Shown here: positions 8,422-16,645 of the stretch, piece after piece | Numbering within the stretch: the stretch's first letter is position 1 | How the letters are laid out: each line of letters begins with the position of its first letter | Assembly (NCBI GenBank): GCA_028824685.1 | Contig: JAPPCZ010000044.1 | Coordinates: 59,473-123,472, forward strand | Length of the DNA: 64,000 nucleotides | From: Candidatus Poribacteria bacterium | GTDB taxonomy: Bacteria > Poribacteria > WGA-4E > WGA-3G | Reading direction: 5' to 3' | Notes under the pieces: generated by a model | What the model was told of the DNA's origin: nothing | The model's input: the letters and a program-made list of their open reading frames with translations, nothing else | Databases searched by the model: none | Position numbers and translations under genes: made by a program

Positions 8422-9594
8422 TCATGAAACTGGTGATAATTCTGGTAAATCAATCCATTTGCGGGATTTCCAAGATTCCATACCTATTTCTGCCAATTGA
8501 ACGCCCTTCGCACCTTCAAGCAGTGTCCACGGGAACGGTTCATCTGCCACGACATGACGTAGGAACAACTCCCACTGTGCTCTAAAAGCGTTCTCGTAAG
8601 CCTCTTGTTCAGGAATTTTAAGCCATCCATCAAAAAATTTAATCGGTTGTTCAATATCAGGATTCCAAACAGGCCGCGGCGTGCCGGATAGAGGTTGAAT
8701 CCAGCAATCTCTCAAGCCAGTAACAGCGGATCCGTTCAAACCGTCTACCTGTATTGTCAGCAGATCGTCACGGCGGACCCGAACTGCCCAAGATGAGTTA
8801 AAGTGAGCAATGATCCCGTCTTCTAATTCAAAGGTAGCATACGCAGCATCCTCAGCCGTACACTCGTAAGGTTTGTTTTCCTCATCCCATCGTTGTGGAA
8901 GATGCGTAGTTGCTATACAAGATACTCCCTTGACTGCTCCGAAAAGGTTGTCTAAAACATATCGCCAATGGCTAAACATATCAAGGATAATGCCGCCGCC
9001 ATCTTCGGCACGGTAGTTCCATGATGGGCGTTGGGTTGGGATTGCATCACCTTGAAAGACCCAATAGCCGAATTCACCGCGCACAGCGATGATTTTTCCG
9101 AAAAAGTCCGCGTCAATTAGTCGTTTCAGTTTCTGAATGCCGGGCAACCACAGTTTATCCTGAACAACTCCGTTTTTAAGTCCTGCCTTGGCTGCTTGTT
9201 CATAGAGACTATACGCATCTTCAGTTGTAGTCGCGGTCGGTTTCTCACAGTAGATGTGTTTTCCTGCTGAGATTGCTGCTTGCACAGCGTCAACTCTGCG
9301 TGACGTTACTTGCGCATCAAAATAGACAGTATAAGCATCATCAGCGAGTGCAGCGTCAAGGTCTGTACTCCACTTTTCAACGCCAGTAGATTCAGACAAT
9401 TTCTCTAATTTCGTTGGATTTCTACCGACGAGAAACGGGTCAGGCATGATTACTTCGCCGTCTCCGATTTGGAGACCGCCATCTTCAGCGATTGCTAATA
9501 GTGAGCGGATGAGATGTTGATTTGTTCCCATCCTACCAGTAACACCGTTCATGATGATACCGATACGATGGGTTTTTTGTGTATGATTTGTCAT
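8422..9594 (-). CDS. Gfo/Idh/MocA family NAD(P)-dependent oxidoreductase
   Basis: 390 residues. An N-terminal Rossmann segment (IGIIMNGVTGRMG, near residue 13) and the conserved YCEKPTATT motif near 119, whose Lys is the usual proton-relay residue, define the family. These enzymes oxidise or epimerise sugars, inositols and related compounds. The C-terminal half is the alpha/beta substrate domain (GGGIILDMFSHWRYVLDNLF). Start ATG with AAGGA upstream. It sits between a cupin gene and rtcB on the same strand, and a shared sugar-related pathway with the cupin is plausible but not shown. Confidence 0.88.
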   Translation of the reverse strand: MTNHTQKTHRIGIIMNGVTGRMGTNQHLIRSLLAIAEDGGLQIGDGEVIMPDPFLVGRNPTKLEKLSESTGVEKWSTDLDAALADDAYTVYFDAQVTSRRVDAVQAAISAGKHIYCEKPTATTTEDAYSLYEQAAKAGLKNGVVQDKLWLPGIQKLKRLIDADFFGKIIAVRGEFGYWVFQGDAIPTQRPSWNYRAEDGGGIILDMFSHWRYVLDNLFGAVKGVSCIATTHLPQRWDEENKPYECTAEDAAYATFELEDGIIAHFNSSWAVRVRRDDLLTIQVDGLNGSAVTGLRDCWIQPLSGTPRPVWNPDIEQPIKFFDGWLKIPEQEAYENAFRAQWELFLRHVVADEPFPWTLLEGAKGVQLAEIGMESWKSRKWIDLPELSPVS

Positions 9595-9665
9595 TACAAT
9601 CCTTATTCTTGGGTATGTAAAAAAACAGCACTTACCTCGTTCAGAAAACGAGGAATGTATTACAA

Positions 9666-10115
9666 TTATTCTTTAGGTTTGTCAGTGCATTGCGGTGCCG
9701 CGCCTTCAGGGAGTGGCGGGACATCTATACCAGCTTTTGGGAGTGTACCAGCAAGTTCTTGTTTCCAATGGTCAACATCTCCTGCTGGACCGTAGCAATA
9801 GACCATTTTCATCGGTGTGCTGCTGGTGTTCGTCAATTGATGGAAGACCCATGACGGAATAAAAACGGTTTGTCCTGTTGAGATCGTTTGCCGTTCCTCA
9901 CCGAGACACATTTCGCCTTCACCTTCAACGATAAAATAAATCTCTTCCTGTTCGTGGTTGTGCCAAGGTACTTGTCCGCCATTTGGTTCTAAAACGACGA
10001 ACCCCAAACAGAATTCGTCTATTTGTATCGGGGACGCACCGCCAACAAGATTTCTGGTTAATCTACGTGCTGGATATGTTCTACCATCCATTTCATTTAC
10101 ATCTGCAATAAGCAT
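9666..10115 (-). CDS. Single-domain cupin protein
   Basis: 149 residues with one cupin barrel. Motif 1 is WHNHEQEEIYFIVEGEGEM, giving the His, His and Glu metal ligands, and motif 2 includes IPSWVFHQLTN with the second His. Many such proteins are small isomerases, dioxygenases or sensors of sugars and organic acids; the sequence does not say which. Start ATG preceded by GGAAGGA. Located 71 bases upstream of the Gfo/Idh/MocA gene on the same strand. Confidence 0.85.
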   Translation of the reverse strand: MLIADVNEMDGRTYPARRLTRNLVGGASPIQIDEFCLGFVVLEPNGGQVPWHNHEQEEIYFIVEGEGEMCLGEERQTISTGQTVFIPSWVFHQLTNTSSTPMKMVYCYGPAGDVDHWKQELAGTLPKAGIDVPPLPEGAAPQCTDKPKE

Positions 10116-10147
10116 TGTGTTGTCCTTCCATGTTTTTTAATGTGACT

Positions 10148-10717
10148 CTATTCAAAAAGTTCTGCCACCTGACAAGAAAATCCTTTGACAACTTCCTCGC
10201 CGCTGAGCGTATCGTTCCGTGTGAGAACTGTGATCTCCGTTTCTGAACGATAGACGGTCACTGTTTTGGATCGGGGTTTAAGTATCCATACCAATTGTGT
10301 ACCTGCCTCAAGGTAAATAAACGCCTTTTCTTTAACTCGGTGGGATGAATCTGTAGGAGAAACAACTTCAACAGCCAGGTCCGGTGGAACTGGAGATGCC
10401 TTGCTCTGATCATCGGGAAGTCGGTCAGTAAAAATAATGGCTATATCAGGTATCAACACGCGTTCTCCAACCTGAAATCCTGTTCCAAAAACTGCGATAC
10501 ATTCTAATCGATTTTCACGAACATGTGATACCAAATACATAGCAAGATTAGCACTAATCTTGCCATGTTCCACTGAAGTAGGTGCCATTGGAATTAACTC
10601 TCCTTTTATATATTCATATCCTTCTAAATCGCTTTCAAGGAATTCTTCCAAAGTCATCTTGGGAAGGTCAGCAGGTAGACCATCTGGCGTGATTTGATGA
10701 ACTTCTTGTGCATCCAT
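10148..10717 (-). CDS. Uma2-type (DUF820) protein, copy A
   Basis: 189 residues with the DUF820 restriction-endonuclease-like core: MTLEEFLESDLEGYEYIKGEL at the start, LIPDIAIIFTDRL in the middle and DLAVEVVSPTD followed by KAFIYLEAGTQLVWIL, giving the Asp, Glu-x-x and Lys pattern of PD-(D/E)XK folds. Its cellular task is unknown. Ribosome site GGAGGAGAAACA then ATG. It is a duplicate of the next gene upstream: the first 25 and last 20 residues, and the ribosome site, are almost identical, with faster change in the middle. Confidence 0.85.
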   Translation of the reverse strand: MDAQEVHQITPDGLPADLPKMTLEEFLESDLEGYEYIKGELIPMAPTSVEHGKISANLAMYLVSHVRENRLECIAVFGTGFQVGERVLIPDIAIIFTDRLPDDQSKASPVPPDLAVEVVSPTDSSHRVKEKAFIYLEAGTQLVWILKPRSKTVTVYRSETEITVLTRNDTLSGEEVVKGFSCQVAELFE

Positions 10718-10833
10718 TGTTTCTCCTCCTTGATGTGTTACTGTGCTTTTTTCTCCACTCTTTTACAATTCAATTTACCAAAATACCATTTCTACTTGCT
10801 ATAGTTGGACGATTTCTATCTGTTTATAAAGTT

Positions 10834-11400
10834 CTATTCAAAAAGTTCTGCTATCTGACAAGAAAATCCTTTGACAACTTCCTCGCCGCTGAGCGTATCA
10901 TTCCGTGTGAGGGTTGTGATTTCTGTTTCCGAACGATAGACAGTTACCGTTTTGAATGTGGGGCTGAGTAGCCATACCAACTGTGTCCCTGCTTCAAGGT
11001 ATGCATACACCTTTTCTTCGACGCGTCGTAACGTGTCTGAGGGCGAAGTGACTTCAACGGCAAGGTCTGGTGGAACTGGAGATGCCTTGCTCTGATCAGC
11101 AGGAAGCCGGTCAGTTGAAACAAAGGCAATATCTGGTATCAACACGCGTTCACCAACCCGGAAGCCTGTTTCTGAAAGAATACGTCCCAGTTGATTTTCA
11201 CGAACGTACAAGTGTAGCAACGAGCTTAGGTTCACACTAATGTAGCCGTGTTCTACTGACGTAGGTGACATCGGAACTAATTCTCCTTTAACATATTCAT
11301 ATCCTTCTACATCGCTTTCAAGGAATTCTTCCAAAGTCATCTTGGGAAGGTCAGCAGGTAGACTATCTGGCGTGATTTGATGAACTTCTTGTGCATCCAT
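10834..11400 (-). CDS. Uma2-type (DUF820) protein, copy B
   Basis: 188-residue paralogue of the gene at 10148-10717 with the same PD-(D/E)XK-like layout (LIPDIAFVSTDRL, DLAVEVTSPSD, KVYAYLEAGTQLVWLL). Start ATG after AGGAGGAGAAACA. The 116-base gap between the two copies holds no other feature. Multiple DUF820 genes per genome are usual in cyanobacteria and Poribacteria; a third, more distant one lies at 18527-19117. Confidence 0.85.
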   Translation of the reverse strand: MDAQEVHQITPDSLPADLPKMTLEEFLESDVEGYEYVKGELVPMSPTSVEHGYISVNLSSLLHLYVRENQLGRILSETGFRVGERVLIPDIAFVSTDRLPADQSKASPVPPDLAVEVTSPSDTLRRVEEKVYAYLEAGTQLVWLLSPTFKTVTVYRSETEITTLTRNDTLSGEEVVKGFSCQIAELFE

Positions 11401-11506
11401 TGTTTCTCCTCCTATGATGGGTTATCCTGTGGCAGCTACATTCTATTGACAATTTACCACAGTCCGCTTATAGAATTCAACTGCTTTTTATCTTTAAAGT
11501 TGCAAT

Positions 11507-11547
11507 AGTATAGGCGTGCATGCTTACACAGCATGCACGCCTATACT
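11507..11547 (-). terminator. Perfect 18-bp hairpin downstream of ppdK
   Basis: The arms AGTATAGGCGTGCATGCT (11507-11524) and its exact complement (11530-11547) are separated by 5 bases. It lies 20 bases past the ppdK stop, which suits a terminator, but only a weak T-run follows, so it may instead be a protein-binding palindrome or repeat. Confidence 0.5.
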
Positions 11548-11567
11548 AAACAATACAATTACTTCCC

Positions 11568-14201
11568 TTATGCTTTATCTTCAATGACAGCCTGCGCTGC
11601 AGCAAGACGGGCAATCGGCACACGGAACGGTGAACAAGAGACGTAATTGAACCCTAATCCATAGCAGAATTTGACGGAATTAGGTTCGCCACCATGTTCA
11701 CCGCAGATACCGACTTTCAAGTCAGGACGTGCAGAACGTCCTTTTTCACAACCGATTTGCAATAGGCTGCCGACACCTTCTTGGTCAAGGACTTGAAACG
11801 GATCGTATTCAAGAACACCGTTTTTAACGTAGTCGTCAAGGAATTTCACGGCATCATCACGACTCATCCCGAACGTTGTTTGCGTGAGGTCGTTTGTGCC
11901 ATAGGAGAAAAATTCAGCTTCTTCGGCGATTTTGTCGGCAGTAAGTGCTGCACGTGGCAGCTCAATCATTGTGCCGACGAGATATTCCACGCGAGTGCCA
12001 GTTTCCTTAAAAACCTCCTCTGCTGTATCAACAACGACTTCGCGTTGTAGTGAAAGTTCATTGATATGTCCAACAAGTGGGATCATAATCTCGGGTAAAA
12101 CCTTGATACCGCGTTTCGTAACATCAACTGCGGCTTCAAAGATTGCCCGCGCCTGCATCTCAGTTATCTCTGGATAAACGATACCGAGCCTACATCCACG
12201 ATGTCCAAGCATTGGATTGAATTCGTGTAATTCTTCAACGCGCTCACGGAGTTTTTGCGGATCAACGTTAATTCTATCAGCGAGATCCTTGATTTCAGAC
12301 TCGTTCTTTGGCAAGAATTCATGCAGAGGTGGATCAAGTGTGCGGATTGTGACAGGATAGCCTGCCATCGCCTCAAAGATTCCAATGAAATCTGTGCGTT
12401 GGTGCGAAAGCAGTTTTGCCAATGCTTGCTTTCGTTCTAACGTTTCATCTGCAAGGATCATCTCTCGTACAGCGTCAATCCCAGTGCCAAAGAACATGTG
12501 TTCAGTCCGACAAAGACCGATACCTTCAGCGCCAAATCCTCTTGCGTTTTTAGCATCTTCGGGCGTATCCGCATTGGTCCGAACGTCAAGGGTGCGCACC
12601 TCGTCTGCCCACTCCATGAGTGTTCCGAATTGTCCGCTTAACTCTGGTTGAATGAGGGATACCTGCCCGTTTAGCACATCGCCCGTGGAACCGTTGAGCG
12701 TGATGAAATCACCTTCAGCGTAGCGTTTTCCGCCAGCAATGAATTCAAGTGCTTCTTCATTGATAAATAGGTCAGAACAGCCCGCAACACAACATTTGCC
12801 CATACCGCGTGCGACAACCGCAGCATGACTTGTCATACCGCCACGAGCCGTTAGAATGCCTTCCGCAGCGTCCATTCCGCCAATATCTTCGGGAGATGTT
12901 TCCGTTCGGACAAGAATAACTTTTTCACCTGCGGCTGCGAGTTCCTCAGCGCGTAGTGCAGTGAAGACAACTTTGCCGACAGCAGCACCTGGAGAGGCTG
13001 GCAAACCTTGTGCAATGACTTCAACAGAGGCATCGGGATCCACACTTGGATGCAATAACTGGTCAAGATCATTCGCAGGGACACGCGTCAAAGCGGTCTC
13101 TTTATCAATCAAACCCTCTTCTACCATCTCTACTGCAATTCTGACAGCAGCTTGACCGGTGCGTTTTCCATTACGGGTTTGGAGCATATAGAGTTTACTA
13201 TCCTGAATTGTGAACTCTACGTCCTGCATATCACTGTAGTGCTTTTCAAGTCTTAATCCGATGTCAACCAACTCATCATAAGCATCGGGCAAAATGTTTC
13301 TCAATTCGGAGACCGGAAGGGGCGTGCGGATACCAGCGACCACGTCTTCACCCTGCGCATTAATAAGGAATTCACCGTAAAATTGGTTCGCGCCGGTTGA
13401 GGGGTTACGAGTGAAGGCGACTCCTGATCCGGAGGTGCCTCCCATATTTCCGAACACCATTGCTTGCACGTTAACTGCCGTGCGACCGAGTTCTTCAGAA
13501 ATATCGTTGAGACGGCGATAGGTGATCGCGCGCGGGTTGCCTGAAGATTCAAAAACAGCATCCCGTGCCATATCTAACTGACGGCGAGGTTCATCAGGAA
13601 AATCTCTTCCTGTGTGCTGTTTGACTGCGTTCTTGAATTCATTGACAAGTTCGACTAAATCGTCTGCCTCTAACTCGGTATCTAATGTAGCACCTTTCGC
13701 CTTTTTCTTTTCTTCAAGCAAATGCTCAAATTCATCGTGATCAACATCAAGTACAACATTTCCGAACATCTGAACAAAGCGACGGTATGAGTCGTAAGCG
13801 AAACGTTCATTTTCAGATTTGGTAATGAGTCCCTTCACAGCATCATCATTTAAACCGAGATTGAGAATGGTATCCATCATTCCTGGCATTGAAACGGCGG
13901 CACCAGAGCGAACAGAAAGCAGAAGTGGGTTTTCGGTATCACCGAATTTTGCGTCCAATGCATCTTCTATTTTTTGTACGTTCTCGGTAATCTGTTGGTC
14001 AAGTCCACTGGGGTATTTTTTATTGTTATCGTAGTAGTATTTGCATACTTCAGTAGAGATTGTAAAACCTGGAGGCACAGGAACACCAAGATTGGTCATC
14101 TCAGCGAGATTTGCGCCTTTACCACCGAGTAGGAGGCGCATTGTTGCGTCTCCCTCGCCTTCACCAGCTCCAAAGAAGTAAACATACTTCGGTTGTGTCA
14201 T
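11568..14201 (-). CDS. ppdK: Pyruvate, phosphate dikinase
   Basis: 877 residues, the normal size for the family. It interconverts ATP, phosphate and pyruvate with AMP, diphosphate and phosphoenolpyruvate in central carbon metabolism. The N-terminal ATP-grasp domain begins YFFGAGEGEGD and LGGKGANLAEM. The phosphohistidine domain has GGMTSHAAVVARGMG with the catalytic His near residue 457. The C-terminal barrel has GTNDLTQTTFGMSRDD and CGEHGG with the catalytic Cys near 831. The ATG at 14201 follows AGGAGAAATTTA; an in-frame extension of 38 codons upstream is rejected because it would cover the promoter at 14295-14323. Confidence 0.96.
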   Translation of the reverse strand: MTQPKYVYFFGAGEGEGDATMRLLLGGKGANLAEMTNLGVPVPPGFTISTEVCKYYYDNNKKYPSGLDQQITENVQKIEDALDAKFGDTENPLLLSVRSGAAVSMPGMMDTILNLGLNDDAVKGLITKSENERFAYDSYRRFVQMFGNVVLDVDHDEFEHLLEEKKKAKGATLDTELEADDLVELVNEFKNAVKQHTGRDFPDEPRRQLDMARDAVFESSGNPRAITYRRLNDISEELGRTAVNVQAMVFGNMGGTSGSGVAFTRNPSTGANQFYGEFLINAQGEDVVAGIRTPLPVSELRNILPDAYDELVDIGLRLEKHYSDMQDVEFTIQDSKLYMLQTRNGKRTGQAAVRIAVEMVEEGLIDKETALTRVPANDLDQLLHPSVDPDASVEVIAQGLPASPGAAVGKVVFTALRAEELAAAGEKVILVRTETSPEDIGGMDAAEGILTARGGMTSHAAVVARGMGKCCVAGCSDLFINEEALEFIAGGKRYAEGDFITLNGSTGDVLNGQVSLIQPELSGQFGTLMEWADEVRTLDVRTNADTPEDAKNARGFGAEGIGLCRTEHMFFGTGIDAVREMILADETLERKQALAKLLSHQRTDFIGIFEAMAGYPVTIRTLDPPLHEFLPKNESEIKDLADRINVDPQKLRERVEELHEFNPMLGHRGCRLGIVYPEITEMQARAIFEAAVDVTKRGIKVLPEIMIPLVGHINELSLQREVVVDTAEEVFKETGTRVEYLVGTMIELPRAALTADKIAEEAEFFSYGTNDLTQTTFGMSRDDAVKFLDDYVKNGVLEYDPFQVLDQEGVGSLLQIGCEKGRSARPDLKVGICGEHGGEPNSVKFCYGLGFNYVSCSPFRVPIARLAAAQAVIEDKA

Positions 14202-14294
14202 TAAATTTCTCCTGTTATTTGTCCTTATCGTATTGTCGTTATTGCTATCTTCTATAGAAAATGTATAGGTATTTCCGATTTTACTATAAATGGA

Positions 14295-14323
14295 ATTATA
14301 TAGCACTCTCCCCAAAAAGTCAA
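14295..14323 (-). promoter_or_regulatory. Promoter for ppdK
   Basis: On the minus strand TTGACT (14318-14323), a 17-base spacer and TATAAT (14295-14300). It would give a leader of about 90 bases before the ppdK ATG at 14201. Confidence 0.7.
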
Positions 14324-14339
14324 AGAAAATCGGTTGTGG

Positions 14340-14684
14340 TTAGGGAGAGGAATTCAATTGTCATATCGGTGTGGAGTTGCTGAATCGTTGTGAAGCAGAT
14401 ATTGATGTTGTTTTCGTTCACCATAGAGGTAAAGGATTAAACCTGCCATGATGAACGTTTTACCACTACCAGTTGCCCTGTTAAATAGAAAATGCAGCGG
14501 CACCTTCACCAGGGAAGTTATTTTCAAAGCAGAGGAGGAACCGTGCAAACGCCTCTTTCTGATATTCACGGAGTTCAAAAGTGGGATTAAGATTATCGGT
14601 GAGATGTTTTGGAATTTCGGTGTTTTGGATGGTCCGTTTTCCGAATTCCTCTAATATGAGATCGTATAAGAATTTTTCGGGCAT
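14340..14684 (-). pseudogene. Broken fragment of a type III restriction enzyme helicase subunit (res)
   Basis: Remains of the N-terminal part of a Res/DEAD-DEAH helicase subunit. One frame reads MPEKFLYDLILEEFGKRTIQ and FELREYQKEAFARFLL (14481-14684). After a frameshift, another frame continues with LHFLFNRATGSGKTFIMAGL (14354 on), which is the Walker A motif. A further shift gives ICFTTIQQLHTDM. Everything after the first helicase motif is missing, so it cannot be functional. A matching mod remnant lies at 17917-18497, marking the two ends of a decayed type III restriction-modification operon. Confidence 0.75.
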
Positions 14685-14694
14685 TTTACTTTTA

Positions 14695-15204
14695 TCAGGT
14701 GCTGGAATTAAAGACCCAATTTTCTCTTTTTATCAAGTCCACTACTTTAATACATTCAACCTTAAAATGCTTGCAGACATCAGGAATTTTCGGTCTATTC
14801 ACACTATCTGTAAGGTTTTCTTCCGTTACGACAATACAATTATCAGTGACTTGTGCGAACGCGATACACCATGGATCAGCACCTGATTTATCTCTTCTAT
14901 CATCTAACAGTTTAGGGAATACGGTCAGTATCTCACTCACTGCTTCTTGGACGAATTCATCAACGGGTACTCGAAAGTATTGATTGAGGTTATTCTGATT
15001 GCACCACAGTTTTATACCTGAGTCTTCCATCGCTTCTTCAAAAACAACCTGTGACATTTTTAGCCTGCCCTTTCTTATCAGTTCTACCACTTTACACCAC
15101 AATGCCGGAAAGTTTGCGATTGGATATCGTTCATTAAACGCTGCAAATAATGCACTTGTATCCAGACTATAAATTATGTGGTTTTCGTTAAAAAGTGAAT
15201 TCAT
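14695..15204 (-). CDS. DUF4411 family PIN-like protein, probable toxin partner
   Basis: 169 residues. The start IIYSLDTSALFAAF has the Asp of a PIN-type nuclease first strand, and later acidic and polar positions (EEAMEDSG, KSGADPWCIAFA, VVTEEN) fit the PIN active-site pattern. The family is usually found immediately after an ImmA/IrrE-type gene with an HTH domain, exactly as here, with a 4-base overlap (15201-15204). Such pairs are regarded as toxin-antitoxin modules; the activity here is not proven. It sits inside a decayed type III restriction-modification operon and is intact. Confidence 0.75.
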   Translation of the reverse strand: MNSLFNENHIIYSLDTSALFAAFNERYPIANFPALWCKVVELIRKGRLKMSQVVFEEAMEDSGIKLWCNQNNLNQYFRVPVDEFVQEAVSEILTVFPKLLDDRRDKSGADPWCIAFAQVTDNCIVVTEENLTDSVNRPKIPDVCKHFKVECIKVVDLIKRENWVFNSST

Positions 15205-16373
15205 GCAAAAATGCTACTTTCAATTTTAGAAAGATGTTTTGTATCACAATAAGAAAAAACAGCGGCCAATTTCGAGAGTGTTATTTTATCCTCATAGTAT
15301 GCCCTGAAAGCGGTACGGGCAAAAAACTCGCCAGAAGCATTAAGTAATCGGGTATGGTAATGTGGAAATCCTTTAGGTTCTTGTATGTTATCTTTATACT
15401 TTTTTTGCTGATCTTTTCTGAATGTTTGATATTCTCGTTGAGAGATTTTATTAAGAGTTAATAATCTCCGCATGATAACTTCAGGACTCACACGAAAATA
15501 TGCACAGGCTTCGGATAATATTTTATTATTTACCTTTAACTTTACCATTTTTAACAATTCATTTTGTGGCACTAATACCTCTGCTGCGACTTGATTGCAA
15601 AAGACTTCAATGGGATCAAAATTCGGAAAACTAACTTCTTCAAAGTTCATATTCTGAATGATACTTTCCCCCAGAGCAATGTGAACTAATTCGTGAATGA
15701 TTGTAAATATACGACCGTAAGGACTATCTTTAGGGTTCACAACAATTACAGGAAACGGCCTCTGTGCAATGCAAAATCCACGTGCTGTTTGCAGTTCAAC
15801 AGAAAGGTGTGTGTTTACAGAAGTTTGACAGACAAGAATGCCTTTCGCCTCAACGGTCCTTCTCCAAAACTTCAAAACTTTGTAACGATCTTTAGTTCGT
15901 GGTAGTTTTTTTGTATTGAAATCAAGAAATCGTCTAATTTTCTCCGCTGCTTTTCCAGATTCCTCGTTAATATTAATTTTTAGAGACACTTTAGGTGGAA
16001 CTTCCTCCAGCATTTCATAAAGACCAATGATTGTTTGCCGTCTATCAATAACTTCAACGATATTAGCATTTAATCTATAGATTTCTTCAGCATCTCGCGT
16101 GCTTGTCCCTGGCAATACCCGGTAATCTGTAAGCGGTTTGAAATCGGTAGGAGCCTTCGGCAAATAGAAAATGGTGATATGCGTTTTATAGAGTTTTGCA
16201 ATCTTCTTCAATTGCGCGAAGGTGGGTTGATCTGTCCCGCTTTCCCACGCTTCAAGTCGTTCACTGTCTATATTTAATTTCTTTGCCACAAAGTTTATCT
16301 CTAATCTGATACGTTTTTCACGTACCCACTTCAGAACTTCCGGCGTAATAAGTGCTTTTACAGATTTAGCCAT
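15201..16373 (-). CDS. HTH (XRE) plus ImmA/IrrE metallopeptidase, probable antitoxin/regulator
   Basis: 390 residues. Residues 1-65 form a helix-turn-helix domain (INFVAKKLNIDSERLEAWES then PTFAQLKKIAKLY). The middle carries a zinc peptidase motif IIHELVHIALGES (HExxH near residue 226) typical of ImmA/IrrE, which cleave repressors. ATG at 16373 is preferred over a GTG three codons earlier because AGGG is then better placed. It overlaps the DUF4411 gene by 4 bases, so the two are translationally coupled. A 23-base palindrome about 80 bases upstream is a candidate autoregulatory operator. Confidence 0.85.
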   Translation of the reverse strand: MAKSVKALITPEVLKWVREKRIRLEINFVAKKLNIDSERLEAWESGTDQPTFAQLKKIAKLYKTHITIFYLPKAPTDFKPLTDYRVLPGTSTRDAEEIYRLNANIVEVIDRRQTIIGLYEMLEEVPPKVSLKININEESGKAAEKIRRFLDFNTKKLPRTKDRYKVLKFWRRTVEAKGILVCQTSVNTHLSVELQTARGFCIAQRPFPVIVVNPKDSPYGRIFTIIHELVHIALGESIIQNMNFEEVSFPNFDPIEVFCNQVAAEVLVPQNELLKMVKLKVNNKILSEACAYFRVSPEVIMRRLLTLNKISQREYQTFRKDQQKKYKDNIQEPKGFPHYHTRLLNASGEFFARTAFRAYYEDKITLSKLAAVFSYCDTKHLSKIESSIFA

Positions 16374-16441
16374 GGTATACACCCTTTAAAACTTGATAAT
16401 CACAAATCAATAGTAAATATAAACTTAACACATAATACATG

Positions 16442-16464
16442 TTGTGAATTAAAGTATATCACAA
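16442..16464. promoter_or_regulatory. Candidate operator upstream of the ImmA/IrrE-HTH gene
   Basis: TTGTGA (16442-16447), 11 bases, TCACAA (16459-16464): a symmetrical site 70-90 bases before the start codon, in the place expected for autoregulation by the HTH protein. The assignment is inference. Confidence 0.4.
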
Positions 16465-16515
16465 AAGAAACAAGATGTCAAGATACGATTCTCCGAAAAA
16501 AGATGTGATTCATTA

Positions 16516-16544
16516 TTGACATTTACCAATCTTTGTGGTGTAAT
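16516..16544 (+). promoter_or_regulatory. Plus-strand promoter in front of a candidate structured RNA
   Basis: TTGACA (16516-16521), 17 bases, TGTAAT (16539-16544). It points away from the ImmA/IrrE gene and into the 3' end of the gene at 16646-17866. Predicted transcription start is around 16551, immediately before the closing stem of the structured element. Confidence 0.6.
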
Positions 16545-16550
16545 ACTATC

Positions 16551-16626
16551 AACTGCCAGGGACGAAAATGGCTCCATGCCTGGTGATTGGAAGGCTACGG
16601 CCCAGAACAATCCTATATCCCTGGCT
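16551..16626 (+). ncRNA. Candidate structured small RNA in the defence locus
   Basis: The 71-base stretch 16555-16625 is closed by an 8-bp stem, GCCAGGGA (16555-16562) with TCCCTGGC (16618-16625). Inside, GGC-UACG-GCC (16593-16602) is a stem capped by a stable UNCG-type tetraloop, itself enclosed by GATTG (16585-16589) and CAATC (16608-16612). A third small hairpin, GGC-UCCAU-GCC, lies at 16570-16580. A good promoter ends 10 bases upstream. It is not a tRNA (no TPsiC arm) and matches no RNA family I recognise. An alternative is a short peptide frame beginning MPGDWKATAQNNP at 16576, or the end of a repeat element. Confidence 0.4.
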
Positions 16627-16645
16627 AATCTATTCCCATAATGCC

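Noticed and set aside
12851..13155. Long reading frames opposite or out of frame inside ppdK and other large genes
   Set aside because: They lie inside strongly supported coding frames, have no ribosome sites or recognisable domains, and are codon-bias shadows.
16555..16625. tRNA-like stretch closed by an 8-bp acceptor-like stem
   Set aside because: No TPsiC arm, no anticodon arm of proper size and no conserved D-arm bases; kept only as a candidate structured RNA.
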